Shown: positions 9,401 through 17,638, counted from the stretch's first letter. The stretch: 64,000 nt of DNA from Cerasicoccus sp. TK19100 (GCF_027257155.1 NZ_JAPWDU010000005.1:434001-498000); one strand, 5' to 3'. Made by a program: numbers and translations. Notes: generated by a model not told the origin, from the letters alone.

Positions 9401-10996
9401 ATCCAGATCGATGAAATCATCATGCTTGTAGGGCTCAGTCGCTCCTGCTTTGACTTTTAGCTTTGTCGCCACACGAACGTTGTCCATGACATAGCGCGTC
9501 TTCAGTTGCACGCGGTATGTCGCCGCCTCTAGTGGCGCATCGAATTGATTCCACAGCACCAGGATTGGTAATACGTGGAGCTTCACCGTCGCGCCGCTTC
9601 TGGAAAAGCCGTAGAATAATCGAAATTGCATCAACATCGGGCGAGTGTCCGCAGTCACTTGGACTGGATCACTGGAGTTGTCCGATACATTGTTTACCCA
9701 TTCTTTTAACTGTCCCCACTGCGGGATGTTCAAGTCACTTGCTGGAAACCCGCCATCGCTGGCACCAATACGGCTGTCATTTTCGTAGAGAGTAGGATCG
9801 GCGATCGGGTCGTTATCATTCAGTCCATTTCCGGTCTGAAAATAATGAGTCAGGTCCTTTTTAAGCCCGCCTCTAGCTGAATCGGTAAAGATACCAATGG
9901 AGTTGGTGGAGATCGAATGGAATTGCCGCTTCAATGAATCAGAAATGTTCTTTTGAGTGCTGGAATCCGGCGAGATGAGCGGCAACTGAAAGAGTGAGGC
10001 CATCGTGTCAAACTGGTCGTCATGCACATCCCACGGGGTATCATCGAATGCGGTGTCGAAATAGCTCATTCCCTCTAAGCCGCTGCGCTGGGGCGAAATT
10101 AAACGTCGCACATATTCTTCACCACCGGGAGTTGCACCGGAAAACTGATCCCGGAGTGTCACGTTGATCTTCTGACTTTCATCACTCACGAAATAGGCGT
10201 ATGCGCCCGACGCTACGCCATTGGCATCATATATTCCCACCTTGGGAACCTTGACGATGCCACTTAAACCATCTGCTGCCATGCCTCCGTTGGGTGAGGT
10301 GTCATTGGGGTCTGGTACGCTTTGGGTGTCTACAATCGTCACCGTTTCGCTTACGCCGCTTAGATTGACTGGCGTTACCAGCTTACGGTTTTCATCATCA
10401 AATCCGCTCACCAGCCAGACGGGTTGGTGTTCATCCAGGACACGGTCGCGAATATGATATCCGGAATCCGTGACGGTATCGCTGTCAGTTCCGTTGTATC
10501 GGATGCTGGTATCCCAAACGCCAACCCAGCGAGGTTGGAGGTCGGGATTGTTATTCCATTCGGCATTAATTGAATCCACGAACACTTTGCGTTCGTTCTG
10601 CGTCATGTAAGTGGGATTTTGGTAGTGATAGGTGTCGCGCGAAAGATCCACCGCATCCTTCATTTTAGAGCGCAGGTGCTCCTTGAAGTCTGACCAGACG
10701 GCGGTATCCAGATCCACGTTATCCGGGTCGGAGTAGTAGACATCGGCGGTGGCGGTGGCTCGTTGGTCCGGACCCGCATGCTTTTGCAATTGGCCAAGTG
10801 CGACCTGCATCCCGAACATTGCGTTCTGACGAGCTCTTTCCACTCCAATTTGATGACTAGTCGTCGAGAGCTCCACCTGGACCATGGTCGACAGGCTGAC
10901 GGTGAGCAGGACCATCAGCGCCATCAGACTTAGGGCAATGATTAGCGCAAAGCCTGGTCGGCGACCCGGGGTATGGTGTTTCCGTGGTTTTTTCAT
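6449..10996 (-). CDS. Verru_Chthon cassette protein A-like giant pilin-like protein
   Basis: A 1515-residue protein with a basic N-terminus, then PGFALIIALSLMALMVLL (residues about 14-31), a pilin-type hydrophobic helix without the Glu at +5, as in PilX/GspK-like proteins. The segment ARQNAMFGMQVALGQLQ follows, and the C-terminus has the HYFSHSPGFISQADIL and GDTFKIRSYGEA segments that I associate with the Verrucomicrobial 'Verru_Chthon cassette protein A' family. The middle is a long extracellular region with many Asn/Asp/Thr residues, as in large adhesins. It should be anchored in the inner membrane by the N-terminal helix or assembled into a pseudopilus after cleavage. The cassette partners B, C and D are not adjacent; only an unknown exported protein follows. 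Function of the family is not established. The gene is visibly less G+C-rich than its left neighbours. Confidence 0.8.
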   Translation of the reverse strand: MKKPRKHHTPGRRPGFALIIALSLMALMVLLTVSLSTMVQVELSTTSHQIGVERARQNAMFGMQVALGQLQKHAGPDQRATATADVYYSDPDNVDLDTAVWSDFKEHLRSKMKDAVDLSRDTYHYQNPTYMTQNERKVFVDSINAEWNNNPDLQPRWVGVWDTSIRYNGTDSDTVTDSGYHIRDRVLDEHQPVWLVSGFDDENRKLVTPVNLSGVSETVTIVDTQSVPDPNDTSPNGGMAADGLSGIVKVPKVGIYDANGVASGAYAYFVSDESQKINVTLRDQFSGATPGGEEYVRRLISPQRSGLEGMSYFDTAFDDTPWDVHDDQFDTMASLFQLPLISPDSSTQKNISDSLKRQFHSISTNSIGIFTDSARGGLKKDLTHYFQTGNGLNDNDPIADPTLYENDSRIGASDGGFPASDLNIPQWGQLKEWVNNVSDNSSDPVQVTADTRPMLMQFRLFYGFSRSGATVKLHVLPILVLWNQFDAPLEAATYRVQLKTRYVMDNVRVATKLKVKAGATEPYKHDDFIDLDANPEDNTDGFTLYIPATSADYHGALPPKGAVINETDDKEPNYLRFREAFFIRSLNPQDLDANQFLSKDNQRIQGVTLNDHDNDPLTPLALTYDYIDNVPTYMYTPFPLDEDNEPVALEFVFTTSFEAGEHLIFTPVADQNLDISDNPIQIDLENEFLSTGPDGQATIDLFTINGPATGPDERMKIHQDLLTGSLSGEARNTFVKGSNANFVFSMLADDELILAESEYGSMTLGGIRGHFSIHGGRPRASEGTLNTDLNADGDTKDTVDVATYPATSGNVTEAIESYPYFWRWLYHDYGIGVLINESYEDQLAATSIPGAINDPSIGSNAADMDNPNNPNSPIVAAAIFKMEPIAQDAKWNNDGKGSLSNFYRAFGIYNLSAKQLQVNSDIEFSRGQFGSNNEDGFERPTVFQAVSIHSGGYGPDMRSVGGANSPYGSMPPWDDEISDNSSGRARAFSLIENKFQPGGKYKAHSIMPLRAVNRNPDDVLSIAQLAQANIAPYFWQPSFVIGNSEASPYVSRSSITGIHRTIWDDKGGSNNKGEWVSGVNNHGGFTKYLGTDREIDVPANTMVDLSYLMNDALWDSYFLSSIPQTGDISAEISGLESLPHSTYKFRDDILVTEDRVRDFDGAARYLYNLGSFNVNTTSVDAWKAFLTAFRGLTLEGQDSAYDNLGNMTNPADTSPVAHSTTPLAGPVHFDPENPDLSTFGAVNSERDYIRILGGFRYLSDPMIEALAERIVDEIRFRGPFMSLSDFVNRRLVEPDGFNRTGSAYMVARTQSDSSANGAGTNGFMPNTYDPWPGLTGINGALQRAINLSGINGGHNYIDGVETDQGNTENGLDWVYRALPEKAFDSSTGKYNESNGTAFTQYGALRWFLDTEHMAGAPAGEQGHYFSHSPGFISQADILSMIGSKLTARGDTFKIRSYGEAKNQLTGEVIATCWLEALVQRLPDPVHDADGDWEPDDDFGRKFKIVGFRWLTDEQI

Positions 10997-11184
10997 GGGG
11001 CAAGCGTTTGACTAAGCGTCGATTATCAATCACTAGTGTGATTTAGTCGAGTTAATTCATCTTGCCGCCTTTAGACTAGGCTAACCAGCTAATATCGGAT
11101 CACCCACCGCGATAACACCATTAATTCCGATTTTTGGACAGCTTAATCGCGGATAAGTGTATTTCGCGATTTGTTGGGCTCTGA

Positions 11185-11928
11185 TTATTTTACTACTTCG
11201 CGCAGCCAACTGGCCACGGATTTAGTCGCTAGTTGCTTGTGTGCCGGTTCGTTGAAACTGTGGTCGGCACCGTCGATGAAAACTGCTTTCACAGCGTTGC
11301 CCTTCGCTGCGACGATGGACTCCGTGTCACGGTGCAGGACAACGTCGTCCGCCGTCCCATGCAAAAGCAGCCAAGGGGCCGATACCTGCTGAGCTTGCGG
11401 CAGGACGCTGACCACCGTTTCGCACAAATCCTGCATGTAGGCGGATGAGAGCGGGCAGTCTTCATCCTCCCACATCAATCCCTCATCGGGAGTCTCTTCG
11501 CCGAACTCGGTTTCGGCAAATGCCTTGGTGTCGACCATACCCGCGAGAGAGACCAATGCCTTGATGCGATCATCCTTTGCGGCCTGGATGACGCCGACAG
11601 CGCCACCCATGCTGTGCCCGACATAACATATGTTTGCGTAGCTGCCGGAGACGGCGTCTAGGACACTCGTTAGGTCGCCAACTTCCTTGGTGATCGTGGC
11701 GTCGCGGAAGTCTCCCTCCGAGGTGCCGTTGCCGGCAAAGGAAAAGGCGAGGGTATCGAAGCCAGCTTCGTTCAACGCGGTAGCGGTGTCGGCGATGACG
11801 GGGCGCTCGCGGTTACCGGTGACGCCGTGGCCCAGCACGACGATCCAGCCGGCAACTTTCTCACCTTGGCCGGCCGTGAACAGATAGTCCAACTGCTCGC
11901 CAGCAGAATTCTTGATCGTTTCGTTCAT
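11185..11928 (-). CDS. Alpha/beta hydrolase
   Basis: A 247-residue single-domain alpha/beta hydrolase without signal peptide. Visible landmarks are the oxyanion-hole loop GHGVTGNRERP near residue 33, the nucleophile elbow GHSMGGA near residue 105, an acid in HGTADDVV near 192 and the histidine in GADHSF near 224, giving a complete Ser-Asp-His triad. It resembles the small serine esterase/aminopeptidase (S9-like) group; the substrate is probably an ester or a small acyl compound. Only 3 bases separate its start from the stop of the upstream dehydrogenase gene, so it is the third gene of a probable leftward operon (isomerase-like, dehydrogenase, hydrolase) and may act in the same carbohydrate or acid pathway. 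Confidence 0.85.
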   Translation of the reverse strand: MNETIKNSAGEQLDYLFTAGQGEKVAGWIVVLGHGVTGNRERPVIADTATALNEAGFDTLAFSFAGNGTSEGDFRDATITKEVGDLTSVLDAVSGSYANICYVGHSMGGAVGVIQAAKDDRIKALVSLAGMVDTKAFAETEFGEETPDEGLMWEDEDCPLSSAYMQDLCETVVSVLPQAQQVSAPWLLLHGTADDVVLHRDTESIVAAKGNAVKAVFIDGADHSFNEPAHKQLATKSVASWLREVVK

Positions 11929-11931
11929 GGG

Positions 11932-12819
11932 TTAACCTAAGGCGCGGCCCTTGAACGTCAATTCGGCGATGCCGGATTTATCCAGCTCACCAAGGCCCAT
12001 TTCGGTCATCTTGGTGTATTGATCGAGCGTGGCCTTGGCCAGCGGGGCAGCGATGCCGTTTGCCTCGGCCAGAGCGAGCGCAATGCCGGAGTCCTTCGCG
12101 GCGTGCGCGGCGGAAAAGAAGCAGTCGTGGTCGCGCTTAATCATGTCCTCAGAGTCGGTTTCGAGAACGCGTGAGTTAGCGCCGGTTTGGCTGAAGACAT
12201 TGCAGAGCATTTCGAGGTCGAGCCCGAGCGCCTGGCCGATGCCCAGGCCTTCGGCGAGGGCGGCGGTGTTAATGTTCATGACCATGTTGACGAGCGCCTT
12301 GACCTCGGAGGCCTTGCCCGCCGGGCCGACGTAGTGTAGCGCCTTGCTGATGTCGTCGAGCAGCGGCTTGTTGGCGTTGAAGAGGGCCTCATCGCCACCG
12401 ATCATGAGGAACAGCTCGCCGTTGCGCGCCTGCGGAATGGAGGAGGCCATGCAGGCTTCCAGGCACTGTGCGCCGACATGCTGCGCGGCGTTGGCCAGCT
12501 TTTGCTGCACGGCGGGTGTCAGCGTGGCGCAGTTGATAAAGACCTTGCCCTTGGCGTTGGTGAAGAGGTTGTCTTCGCCGTAGAAAATCGCGTCCATCGC
12601 GGCGTCGTTGGTGACGACGGTGATGATGATGTCCGACCCGGCGGTAACGTCGGCCAGTTTAGCCGAGGCATTCGCGCCGACTTCTTCGCTGATTTCGCGC
12701 GCGACATCGGCATTGATGTCAAAGACTTCGGCTACGTTGTAGCCTTTGTCGTTGAGGCAGCGGGCCATGTTGCCGCCCATGCGGCCGAGGCCGACGAATC
12801 CGATTTTCTTGTCCTTCAT
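11932..12819 (-). CDS. NAD(P)-dependent beta-hydroxyacid dehydrogenase
   Basis: 295 residues, the normal length for the 3-hydroxyisobutyrate / tartronate-semialdehyde / 2-(hydroxymethyl)glutarate dehydrogenase family. The Rossmann fold opens at KIGFVGLGRMGGNMA (residues 5-19) and the all-helical C-terminal domain carries the conserved GKASEVKALVNM block near residue 167, where the Lys is the proposed general acid/base and the Asn binds substrate. It oxidises a beta-hydroxyacid to its semialdehyde, or runs in reverse, in the cytosol. It sits between an isomerase-like gene (33 bases upstream) and an alpha/beta hydrolase, which would suit degradation of a sugar-derived acid. The true substrate is unknown. 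Confidence 0.87.
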   Translation of the reverse strand: MKDKKIGFVGLGRMGGNMARCLNDKGYNVAEVFDINADVAREISEEVGANASAKLADVTAGSDIIITVVTNDAAMDAIFYGEDNLFTNAKGKVFINCATLTPAVQQKLANAAQHVGAQCLEACMASSIPQARNGELFLMIGGDEALFNANKPLLDDISKALHYVGPAGKASEVKALVNMVMNINTAALAEGLGIGQALGLDLEMLCNVFSQTGANSRVLETDSEDMIKRDHDCFFSAAHAAKDSGIALALAEANGIAAPLAKATLDQYTKMTEMGLGELDKSGIAELTFKGRALG

Positions 12820-12852
12820 AATGGGGAATTAATTGGTGATGCGTTTTATAAC

Positions 12853-13701
12853 CTAAGTATTAAGGCACTCATTCCAAATTTTGCGAATGTCATTGCCCAA
12901 AACAATGGAGTCTTCCCAGCTGTCGGGGAAGCAACTGAGGCCGTAGCCGATTTTGGGGCCCAGCTCGGGGCAGACCCACAGCTCGCCGCGTGGTTGCGGG
13001 CCGGCCAGCCAATGCGCGAAGGCCTGCTTGATGAACGGGCGCATGTCCTCGTATTCCGGCGAAAAATTGCCCTGGCCATCGGTGACGGGAACTTGGCAGT
13101 GGTGGCCGTTAAACGGACGCATGTGCCAGAGCGTCGATTGCTGGAAAAGCGGCACGTTCTCAAACAGACGTTCGATGTAGTTGTGCGGGCCAAGGTGCTT
13201 GACGGAGGCCGGATGCGAGAAGTCGAAATTGATCTTTGGGTAAACGCCCTTGATCGCCTTGTAGCCCTCGGCGATGGCGTAGGCCTTTTCCGGGGTCTCG
13301 GTGCAGGTGTCGCGGTGCATCTCCAGATGGACATCCGCGCCGAGGCGTTCGGCGGTTTCCATGAGGGCAATGGTTAGCTGGATCGCGTCCTCAATCGGCG
13401 TGTCGTGGTTGCCTAGTTGGACGTTGATTGGGCCATCGTCGATGGCGAGGCCGGCCGCGATCTTGGGCTCGAATTCCTCCACACGGGTGCAGTCAAAGGC
13501 TGCCGCGAAGCGCAGGCCATGTTGGTTGAGCGATGCCTGGAGACCGGGGATGTCCGACGGGCAGGTGAAGGCCTCAAAACCGGCCTTGGCGACGGCGTCC
13601 ATGCGCTCCTCGGCCGACCAGGGCTCGCCGTCGGCGTTTAGCTGGTTCCACATGGTCCAGTGGTTGATAACAATGACGAGATTCGGGGCGGTATCAGGCA
13701 T
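12853..13701 (-). CDS. Sugar phosphate isomerase/epimerase-like TIM-barrel protein
   Basis: About 282 residues from the ATG at 13701; a TTG 12 codons upstream would add a non-conserved extension, so I prefer the ATG. The protein looks like a xylose-isomerase-type (AP endonuclease 2) TIM barrel: VHLEMHRD supplies a metal-binding Glu/His pair, INFDFSHPA an Asp/His pair, and ELWVCPELGP a final Glu, the pattern for a divalent-metal site. No other domain is present. Members isomerise or epimerise sugars and inositols in the cytosol. It is the first gene of a leftward operon with a hydroxyacid dehydrogenase and a hydrolase, so a role in catabolism of an uncommon sugar is likely. Substrate not assignable. 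Confidence 0.78.
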   Translation of the reverse strand: MPDTAPNLVIVINHWTMWNQLNADGEPWSAEERMDAVAKAGFEAFTCPSDIPGLQASLNQHGLRFAAAFDCTRVEEFEPKIAAGLAIDDGPINVQLGNHDTPIEDAIQLTIALMETAERLGADVHLEMHRDTCTETPEKAYAIAEGYKAIKGVYPKINFDFSHPASVKHLGPHNYIERLFENVPLFQQSTLWHMRPFNGHHCQVPVTDGQGNFSPEYEDMRPFIKQAFAHWLAGPQPRGELWVCPELGPKIGYGLSCFPDSWEDSIVLGNDIRKIWNECLNT

Positions 13702-13848
13702 GGGAAATGGATATGCCTCTCCGCTGACCTTATGCAAAGATAAAGTGCGCCTTATCCGTCTAAAGATACCTTGGCAATCGTTTGCTAAAAACGTTCAGCG
13801 CTGTGTTGAGCCACTGGAACTTAATCCATTACGGTAATGTAACCGCGC

Positions 13849-14622
13849 TTACTTGACGTCGTTTTCTTCGGCTTTGTCTTTGGGCTGCTCGGCACCGTGC
13901 ATGACCTCCTCGACCTTGAGGCCAGTCAGTTTTTCGATGCCTTTGAAGAGCTTCCACATCGCGTAGAGGGTGATGGGGAGGGTGCAGGCACCGATCACGA
14001 CAATGCTCATCCAATACTGGGTGCCTACTTCTGCATTGTAGGCGGCTTGGTCGATGCGTGGATCGGTTTTTACCACGATGCGCGTGAGGAAGAAGTTCAG
14101 CGCTGCGCTGATCAAAAACGATGCCGCAATGATCCATGTGCAGCCAAGCATCAGCTTCTGCATTGCGGTCTTTTTCTCGGTGGTGTCGAGGCGGTTTTCG
14201 ATCTTCTCAATGTCGAAGATTTCCGGGTTGTAGAGCAGCGCGTGGATGAGCGGATTCTTCGTTTTCGTGGAGACGACTACGGCCACACCGATCAGGAGAG
14301 GCATCAGGGTTTCCTTGATGGCAAAGACCATCGGGTTGAGCTTCATCAGGCTAATGCCGCCGGTTAGCAGCACGCCGACCGCGCCCAGGATCGAGACCAG
14401 GTTGGCCTTTTTGCGCCTCTGGTAGTCGAAGATGAAATAGCCCACCGGGAAGACCAGTGCCAGCACCATGATCAGGGCCGGGTCCAGCGAAGGCAGCCAC
14501 TTGCTCCCCTTGTTGAGGATCAACACGGGCAGAATCAGGTTGAAGCCAATGTTGGCCAGAAGGTTTTCGCGCTGTGGCTGCGGCATGCGGAGGGTGATCG
14601 CCCCGACAAGCAACGTAGTCAA
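13849..14622 (-). CDS. VC0807-family integral membrane protein
   Basis: 257 residues with about six hydrophobic segments: roughly 24-36, 47-66, 75-93, 100-116, 160-180 and 205-225. The block NIGFNLILPVLILNK, the cytosolic FDYQRRKKANLVSILG loop and FAIKETLMPLLIGVAV resemble the VC0807 family, a widespread group of multi-pass inner-membrane proteins of unknown function, weakly related to septation protein A-like proteins. The C-terminus is a charged cytoplasmic tail ending KPKDKAEENDVK-like. A second ATG (residue 13) is a plausible alternative start, since the first 12 residues lie close to the divergent coaB promoter region. It is transcribed away from coaB. A transport or membrane-stability role is a guess only. 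Confidence 0.68.
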   Translation of the reverse strand: MTTLLVGAITLRMPQPQRENLLANIGFNLILPVLILNKGSKWLPSLDPALIMVLALVFPVGYFIFDYQRRKKANLVSILGAVGVLLTGGISLMKLNPMVFAIKETLMPLLIGVAVVVSTKTKNPLIHALLYNPEIFDIEKIENRLDTTEKKTAMQKLMLGCTWIIAASFLISAALNFFLTRIVVKTDPRIDQAAYNAEVGTQYWMSIVVIGACTLPITLYAMWKLFKGIEKLTGLKVEEVMHGAEQPKDKAEENDVK

Positions 14623-14671
14623 TCCTCAAATAGGCATTGCCAAGCGGCGAAGGGCGTCAATCGTGAGTGGC

Positions 14672-15331
14672 ATGAGTGACGCGCGGCCCATTCGATGCCT
14701 GATTACTGCTGGTCCCACGCGGGAGTGGCTCGACCCGGTGCGCTTCATTACCAACCCCTCCAGCGGCAAAATGGGTTACGCAATCGCGGAAGCCGCGCGC
14801 GCCCTTGGTTGGACGGTGGAGCTGGTCAGTGGCCCCGTGGCGTTGGCAGCACCCGAAGACGTCGAGCTGGAAAAGGTCGTGACCGGCGAGGAGATGTTGG
14901 CCGCGGTGCAGCGTCGTTTTCCAAAGTGCGATGTATTGATCAAGACTGCCGCCGTTTGCGACATGCGCCCCAAGCAGGCCGCCGCGCACAAGGTGAAGAA
15001 AGACGCCATTAGCTGGACCGTTGAGTTCGAACCGACGCCGGATATTTTAAAGACCGTTGCCGCGACCAAGCAACCGGGCCAAGTGGTGGTCGGCTTTGCG
15101 GCAGAGACGCAGGACGTGGAAAACTACGCGCGTAAAAAGCTGGCCGCGAAGAACCTCGATTTTATCTGCGCGAACTCCGTCGCCGCCGGCGGTGCTTTTG
15201 AATCCGACCACAACGAAATCGCGCTCATCGGAAAAGACGGCTCGCTGGTGCGAATCGGTCCGGCGAGCAAGACCGATGTCGCCCGTGAGTTGATTGCTCA
15301 ACTGGCACCTCATCTTGCAACTCGTGCTTAA
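14672..15331 (+). CDS. coaB: Stand-alone phosphopantothenate-cysteine ligase
   Basis: 219 residues from the ATG at 14672, the only start that begins right before the first beta strand. It matches the CoaB half of the usual CoaBC (Dfp) protein: [31 protein letters not shown] for nucleotide binding, AAVCDMRP near residue 97, the lysine-rich KVKKD segment near 111, GFAAET near 139 and the [14 protein letters not shown] stretch with the catalytic region near 160. It ligates cysteine to 4'-phosphopantothenate (CTP- or ATP-dependent), the second step after pantothenate kinase in CoA synthesis. The CoaC decarboxylase domain is missing here and no flavoprotein gene lies nearby, so CoaC must be encoded elsewhere, as in organisms with split CoaB and CoaC. 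Confidence 0.9.
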   Translation: MSDARPIRCLITAGPTREWLDPVRFITNPSSGKMGYAIAEAARALGWTVELVSGPVALAAPEDVELEKVVTGEEMLAAVQRRFPKCDVLIKTAAVCDMRPKQAAAHKVKKDAISWTVEFEPTPDILKTVAATKQPGQVVVGFAAETQDVENYARKKLAAKNLDFICANSVAAGGAFESDHNEIALIGKDGSLVRIGPASKTDVARELIAQLAPHLATRA

Positions 15332-15337
15332 TTTACC

Positions 15338-15883
15338 ATGCCAGAAATCACGCCCCATGCCCCCGAAACGCTGACCGACGAACAGAGGCTTGCCATCGCG
15401 CATCTCCTCAAGCGCGTTTGGCCAGAGAATGTTGGCGAACCTCGTGAAATGGTTGAGCGCCTGCGTGGCTCGGACCCGCTCAAGCCGGATTGGACGATCT
15501 ACGTGATCTGGCAGGGCGAACGGGCCGTAGCGTCGGCGCAGACCTTTGCGCGTAAGGTGAGCATCGATGGGGAGGAGCGCATAGTGCTGGCCTTGGCTGG
15601 CGTTTGTGTGGACCCCGATCTGCGTGGTAGTGGCATGGGCGCGGATATTGTGCGGCTGGCCTTGGCTCCGGTCGACGACGGGCGCTACGAGCTATCCCTC
15701 TATCAAACGGGGGTGCCGGACTTCTATTGCCGCCTGGGCGCTTGCACGGTGGGCAATGTATTCGTCAACTCCCACGCGGAGGAGCCGGAGCAAAATCCAT
15801 GGTGGAATGACCATGTGATCGTTTATCCCGCTAGCGCTAAGTGGCCCGCGGGCAAAGTCGACCTTCTGGGGCCGGGCTACTAA
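15338..15883 (+). CDS. GNAT-family N-acetyltransferase
   Basis: 181 residues, no signal peptide. The acetyl-CoA-binding motif A is clear: a beta strand ending in VCVDPDLRGSGMGADIVRLAL (about residues 87-107), where the RGSGMG loop holds the CoA pyrophosphate. A later FYCRLGAC segment is the usual motif B region. It should acetylate an amine on a small molecule, peptide or protein in the cytosol; acceptor unknown. It starts 6 bases after coaB and is likely co-transcribed with it. Its stop is 3 bases from the stop of the convergent TerB-like gene, leaving no room for a separate terminator. Confidence 0.83.
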   Translation: MPEITPHAPETLTDEQRLAIAHLLKRVWPENVGEPREMVERLRGSDPLKPDWTIYVIWQGERAVASAQTFARKVSIDGEERIVLALAGVCVDPDLRGSGMGADIVRLALAPVDDGRYELSLYQTGVPDFYCRLGACTVGNVFVNSHAEEPEQNPWWNDHVIVYPASAKWPAGKVDLLGPGY

Positions 15884-15886
15884 AAA

Positions 15887-16285
15887 CTACGAGGCCAGGC
15901 GCTGAATCATCTTCAGCATTTCTTGGTAAACGGCGGTCTCGTCACCGTTGATGATGCTGACCATTTGCTGGACGGCGGCTTCTTCCTCGGGGGCGATTTC
16001 GCCATCGGAAATAAAGAGCTGATTGATGGCCTGGATGGCAAAGCGGCGGTCCTTTTGGTCGGCGATCAGCAGGCGCATGTCGCGCAACATGCGAATGCGC
16101 TCGGCTTCGTAGATCGGGCGCTCCAGCAGGGGGGTAAGCTGCTCCCAGGCGTCATCATCGATACCGGGCATGCGCGTAATGAAGTCGCGCAGGAAACGGT
16201 CTTCCTCGGGCTGTACGACGCCGTCCACCCAAGCTGCGGCAATGAGGACTTTGGCGACCGCGAAGGAAAGTTCTTTTTTGATCAT
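15887..16285 (-). CDS. TerB-like domain protein
   Basis: 132 residues, entirely alpha-helical by appearance. Residues 12-30 (VLIAAAWVDGVVQPEEDRF) and 92-106 (LFISDGEIAPEEEAA) are the two related D-G-x(2-4)-P-E-E motifs of the TerB/DjlA-N domain (tellurite-resistance-like, metal-binding, EF-hand-resembling bundle). Such stand-alone domains are widespread and probably work in membrane- or stress-linked signalling, although no member of this small type has a firmly known role. No other ter genes are adjacent, so tellurite resistance should not be assumed. Converges on the GNAT gene. Confidence 0.72.
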   Translation of the reverse strand: MIKKELSFAVAKVLIAAAWVDGVVQPEEDRFLRDFITRMPGIDDDAWEQLTPLLERPIYEAERIRMLRDMRLLIADQKDRRFAIQAINQLFISDGEIAPEEEAAVQQMVSIINGDETAVYQEMLKMIQRLAS

Positions 16286-16355
16286 AGGGTTGGGAAATAG
16301 GTTGAGAAACTTCTACAGTGCGCCTTTGGAAAATCCGAAACAGGGAGGGGTATGT

Positions 16356-16685
16356 TTATTTATCGGAACCAAAAGCTTTTCCATAATGGGAAAAATCGGT
16401 TTCTGGCACGTCAAAGGTCGTATCCTGAGCATTCAGGCTAGGGAAGCGTATCTCGCCGGTGAAGGCATCGATCTCAGGAGCTTTCGTTGACTGTGTTTCC
16501 TTGGGCGCTTCTGGCTGCCTGATCTCAAGCGGCGGTATTACCTGCACGAGCCAGGTGTCCGCTAAATCTTTTTCTCCGGGACAGGCGATCAAGCAGCCAT
16601 TATTATAGAGAGCGAACGCGGGAGAAGCACACGACAAGCACAGCACGATTTTGAGCAACCGGCAAATAGCATTGTTGTTAGGCAT
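16356..16685 (-). CDS. Small exported hypothetical protein
   Basis: 109 residues of no family I recognise. The N-terminus is a signal-peptide-like segment (KIVLCLSCASPAFA, about residues 12-25), followed by a short cysteine-containing stretch (NNGCLIACPG) with two cysteines that could form a disulfide or carry a lipid, although the position does not fit a standard lipobox. The remainder is polar and rich in Pro, Glu and Thr (residues about 50-80), probably disordered. It lies between the TerB-like gene and the divergent yicC with about 90 bases on the yicC side. It may be a genuine small periplasmic protein, but it could also be a chance reading frame. Confidence 0.5.
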   Translation of the reverse strand: MPNNNAICRLLKIVLCLSCASPAFALYNNGCLIACPGEKDLADTWLVQVIPPLEIRQPEAPKETQSTKAPEIDAFTGEIRFPSLNAQDTTFDVPETDFSHYGKAFGSDK

Positions 16686-16774
16686 GGTAACGTTCTAGCA
16701 AATCGCGCCAAGCTGGCAATGCAAAATGCGCGTTCCTCCTTGCGCTGCGGGCGCGAGGCATTAGCGTCCTGCTC

Positions 16775-17635
16775 ATGAACTCGATGACTGGATATGGGCG
16801 CGCTCAGGTGGAATGCCTGGGCCGACTTGCCTCGCTGGAGATTTCCTCCGTCAACCGCCGGAACCTGGAGCTGACCTCCTCACTGCCGCGCGAATGGCAG
16901 GGCATGGAGCGCGTAATCGCTGAGCAGGTGCGCGGCCGCTTTAGCCGAGGCAAATTCCACATCCAGCTACAACTGCGCGCCCTGAGCGGCCCCGAGACGG
17001 AGTGGGATGCCAAAATCATCCAAGAGCGCTTTAAGGAACTGCAAAAGATCGCGGGTGGCAATCTGCAGGCTGATGCCAGCTTTTGGCTGCGATTGGCCGC
17101 CTACACGCAGGAAAACCAGGTCGATATCGACTGGGAAGACGCGTGGAATGTCATTGCCGGCACGTTGAGCGAGGCGCTGGACTCCCTGGCGCAAATGCGG
17201 GCCGCCGAAGGCGAAGCGATGGCTGAGGACATTCGCCAACGTCTGGAGCAGATGGAAAATTGGCGCACGGAAATCTCCGGCCTGGCCGTCAAGAGCGTCG
17301 AATACTACCGCGAGACTTTGATGGAGCGTTTGAAAAAAGCGGGCCTCGAACTGGAGTTGGAAGACGAGCGCGTGCTCAAGGAAATTTCCATCTTTGCCGA
17401 CCGCTGCGACGTGGAGGAGGAGCTTACCCGATTGGCCAGCCATTTGACGCAGTTCCACGAAACGATGAAGAGCGGCGAGCCCATTGGCCGCAAGCTGGAC
17501 TTCATGTGCCAGGAGATCAACCGCGAGGTAAACACCATCGGCAGCAAGGCGAACAATTTGGAAATCACCCGGTTGGTCATCGAGTGCAAGAATGAGCTGG
17601 AGCGCATTCGCGAGCAGGTGCAAAACATCGAGTAA
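16775..17635 (+). CDS. yicC: YicC-family endoribonuclease
   Basis: 286 residues, full length for the YicC/YloC family. The N-terminus MNSMTGYGRA is nearly identical to the family signature, and the C-terminus shows the equally typical sequence DFMCQEINREVNTIGSKAN followed by a terminal MREQVQNIE-like helix (here IREQVQNIE). YicC proteins are cytosolic ring-forming RNases that act on structured RNAs, and in E. coli yicC influences sRNA RyhB turnover. Position 775 of the upstream spacing holds no strong SD. In many bacteria yicC precedes gmk; here it is followed after only 3 bases by a carotenoid enzyme gene, so the usual gmk-rpoZ linkage is lost or lies elsewhere. Confidence 0.93.
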   Translation: MNSMTGYGRAQVECLGRLASLEISSVNRRNLELTSSLPREWQGMERVIAEQVRGRFSRGKFHIQLQLRALSGPETEWDAKIIQERFKELQKIAGGNLQADASFWLRLAAYTQENQVDIDWEDAWNVIAGTLSEALDSLAQMRAAEGEAMAEDIRQRLEQMENWRTEISGLAVKSVEYYRETLMERLKKAGLELELEDERVLKEISIFADRCDVEEELTRLASHLTQFHETMKSGEPIGRKLDFMCQEINREVNTIGSKANNLEITRLVIECKNELERIREQVQNIE

Positions 17636-17638
17636 GCC

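Noticed and set aside
13702-13737. TTG start for the isomerase-like protein
   Set aside because: Adds 12 residues without homology; the ATG at 13701 fits the first strand.
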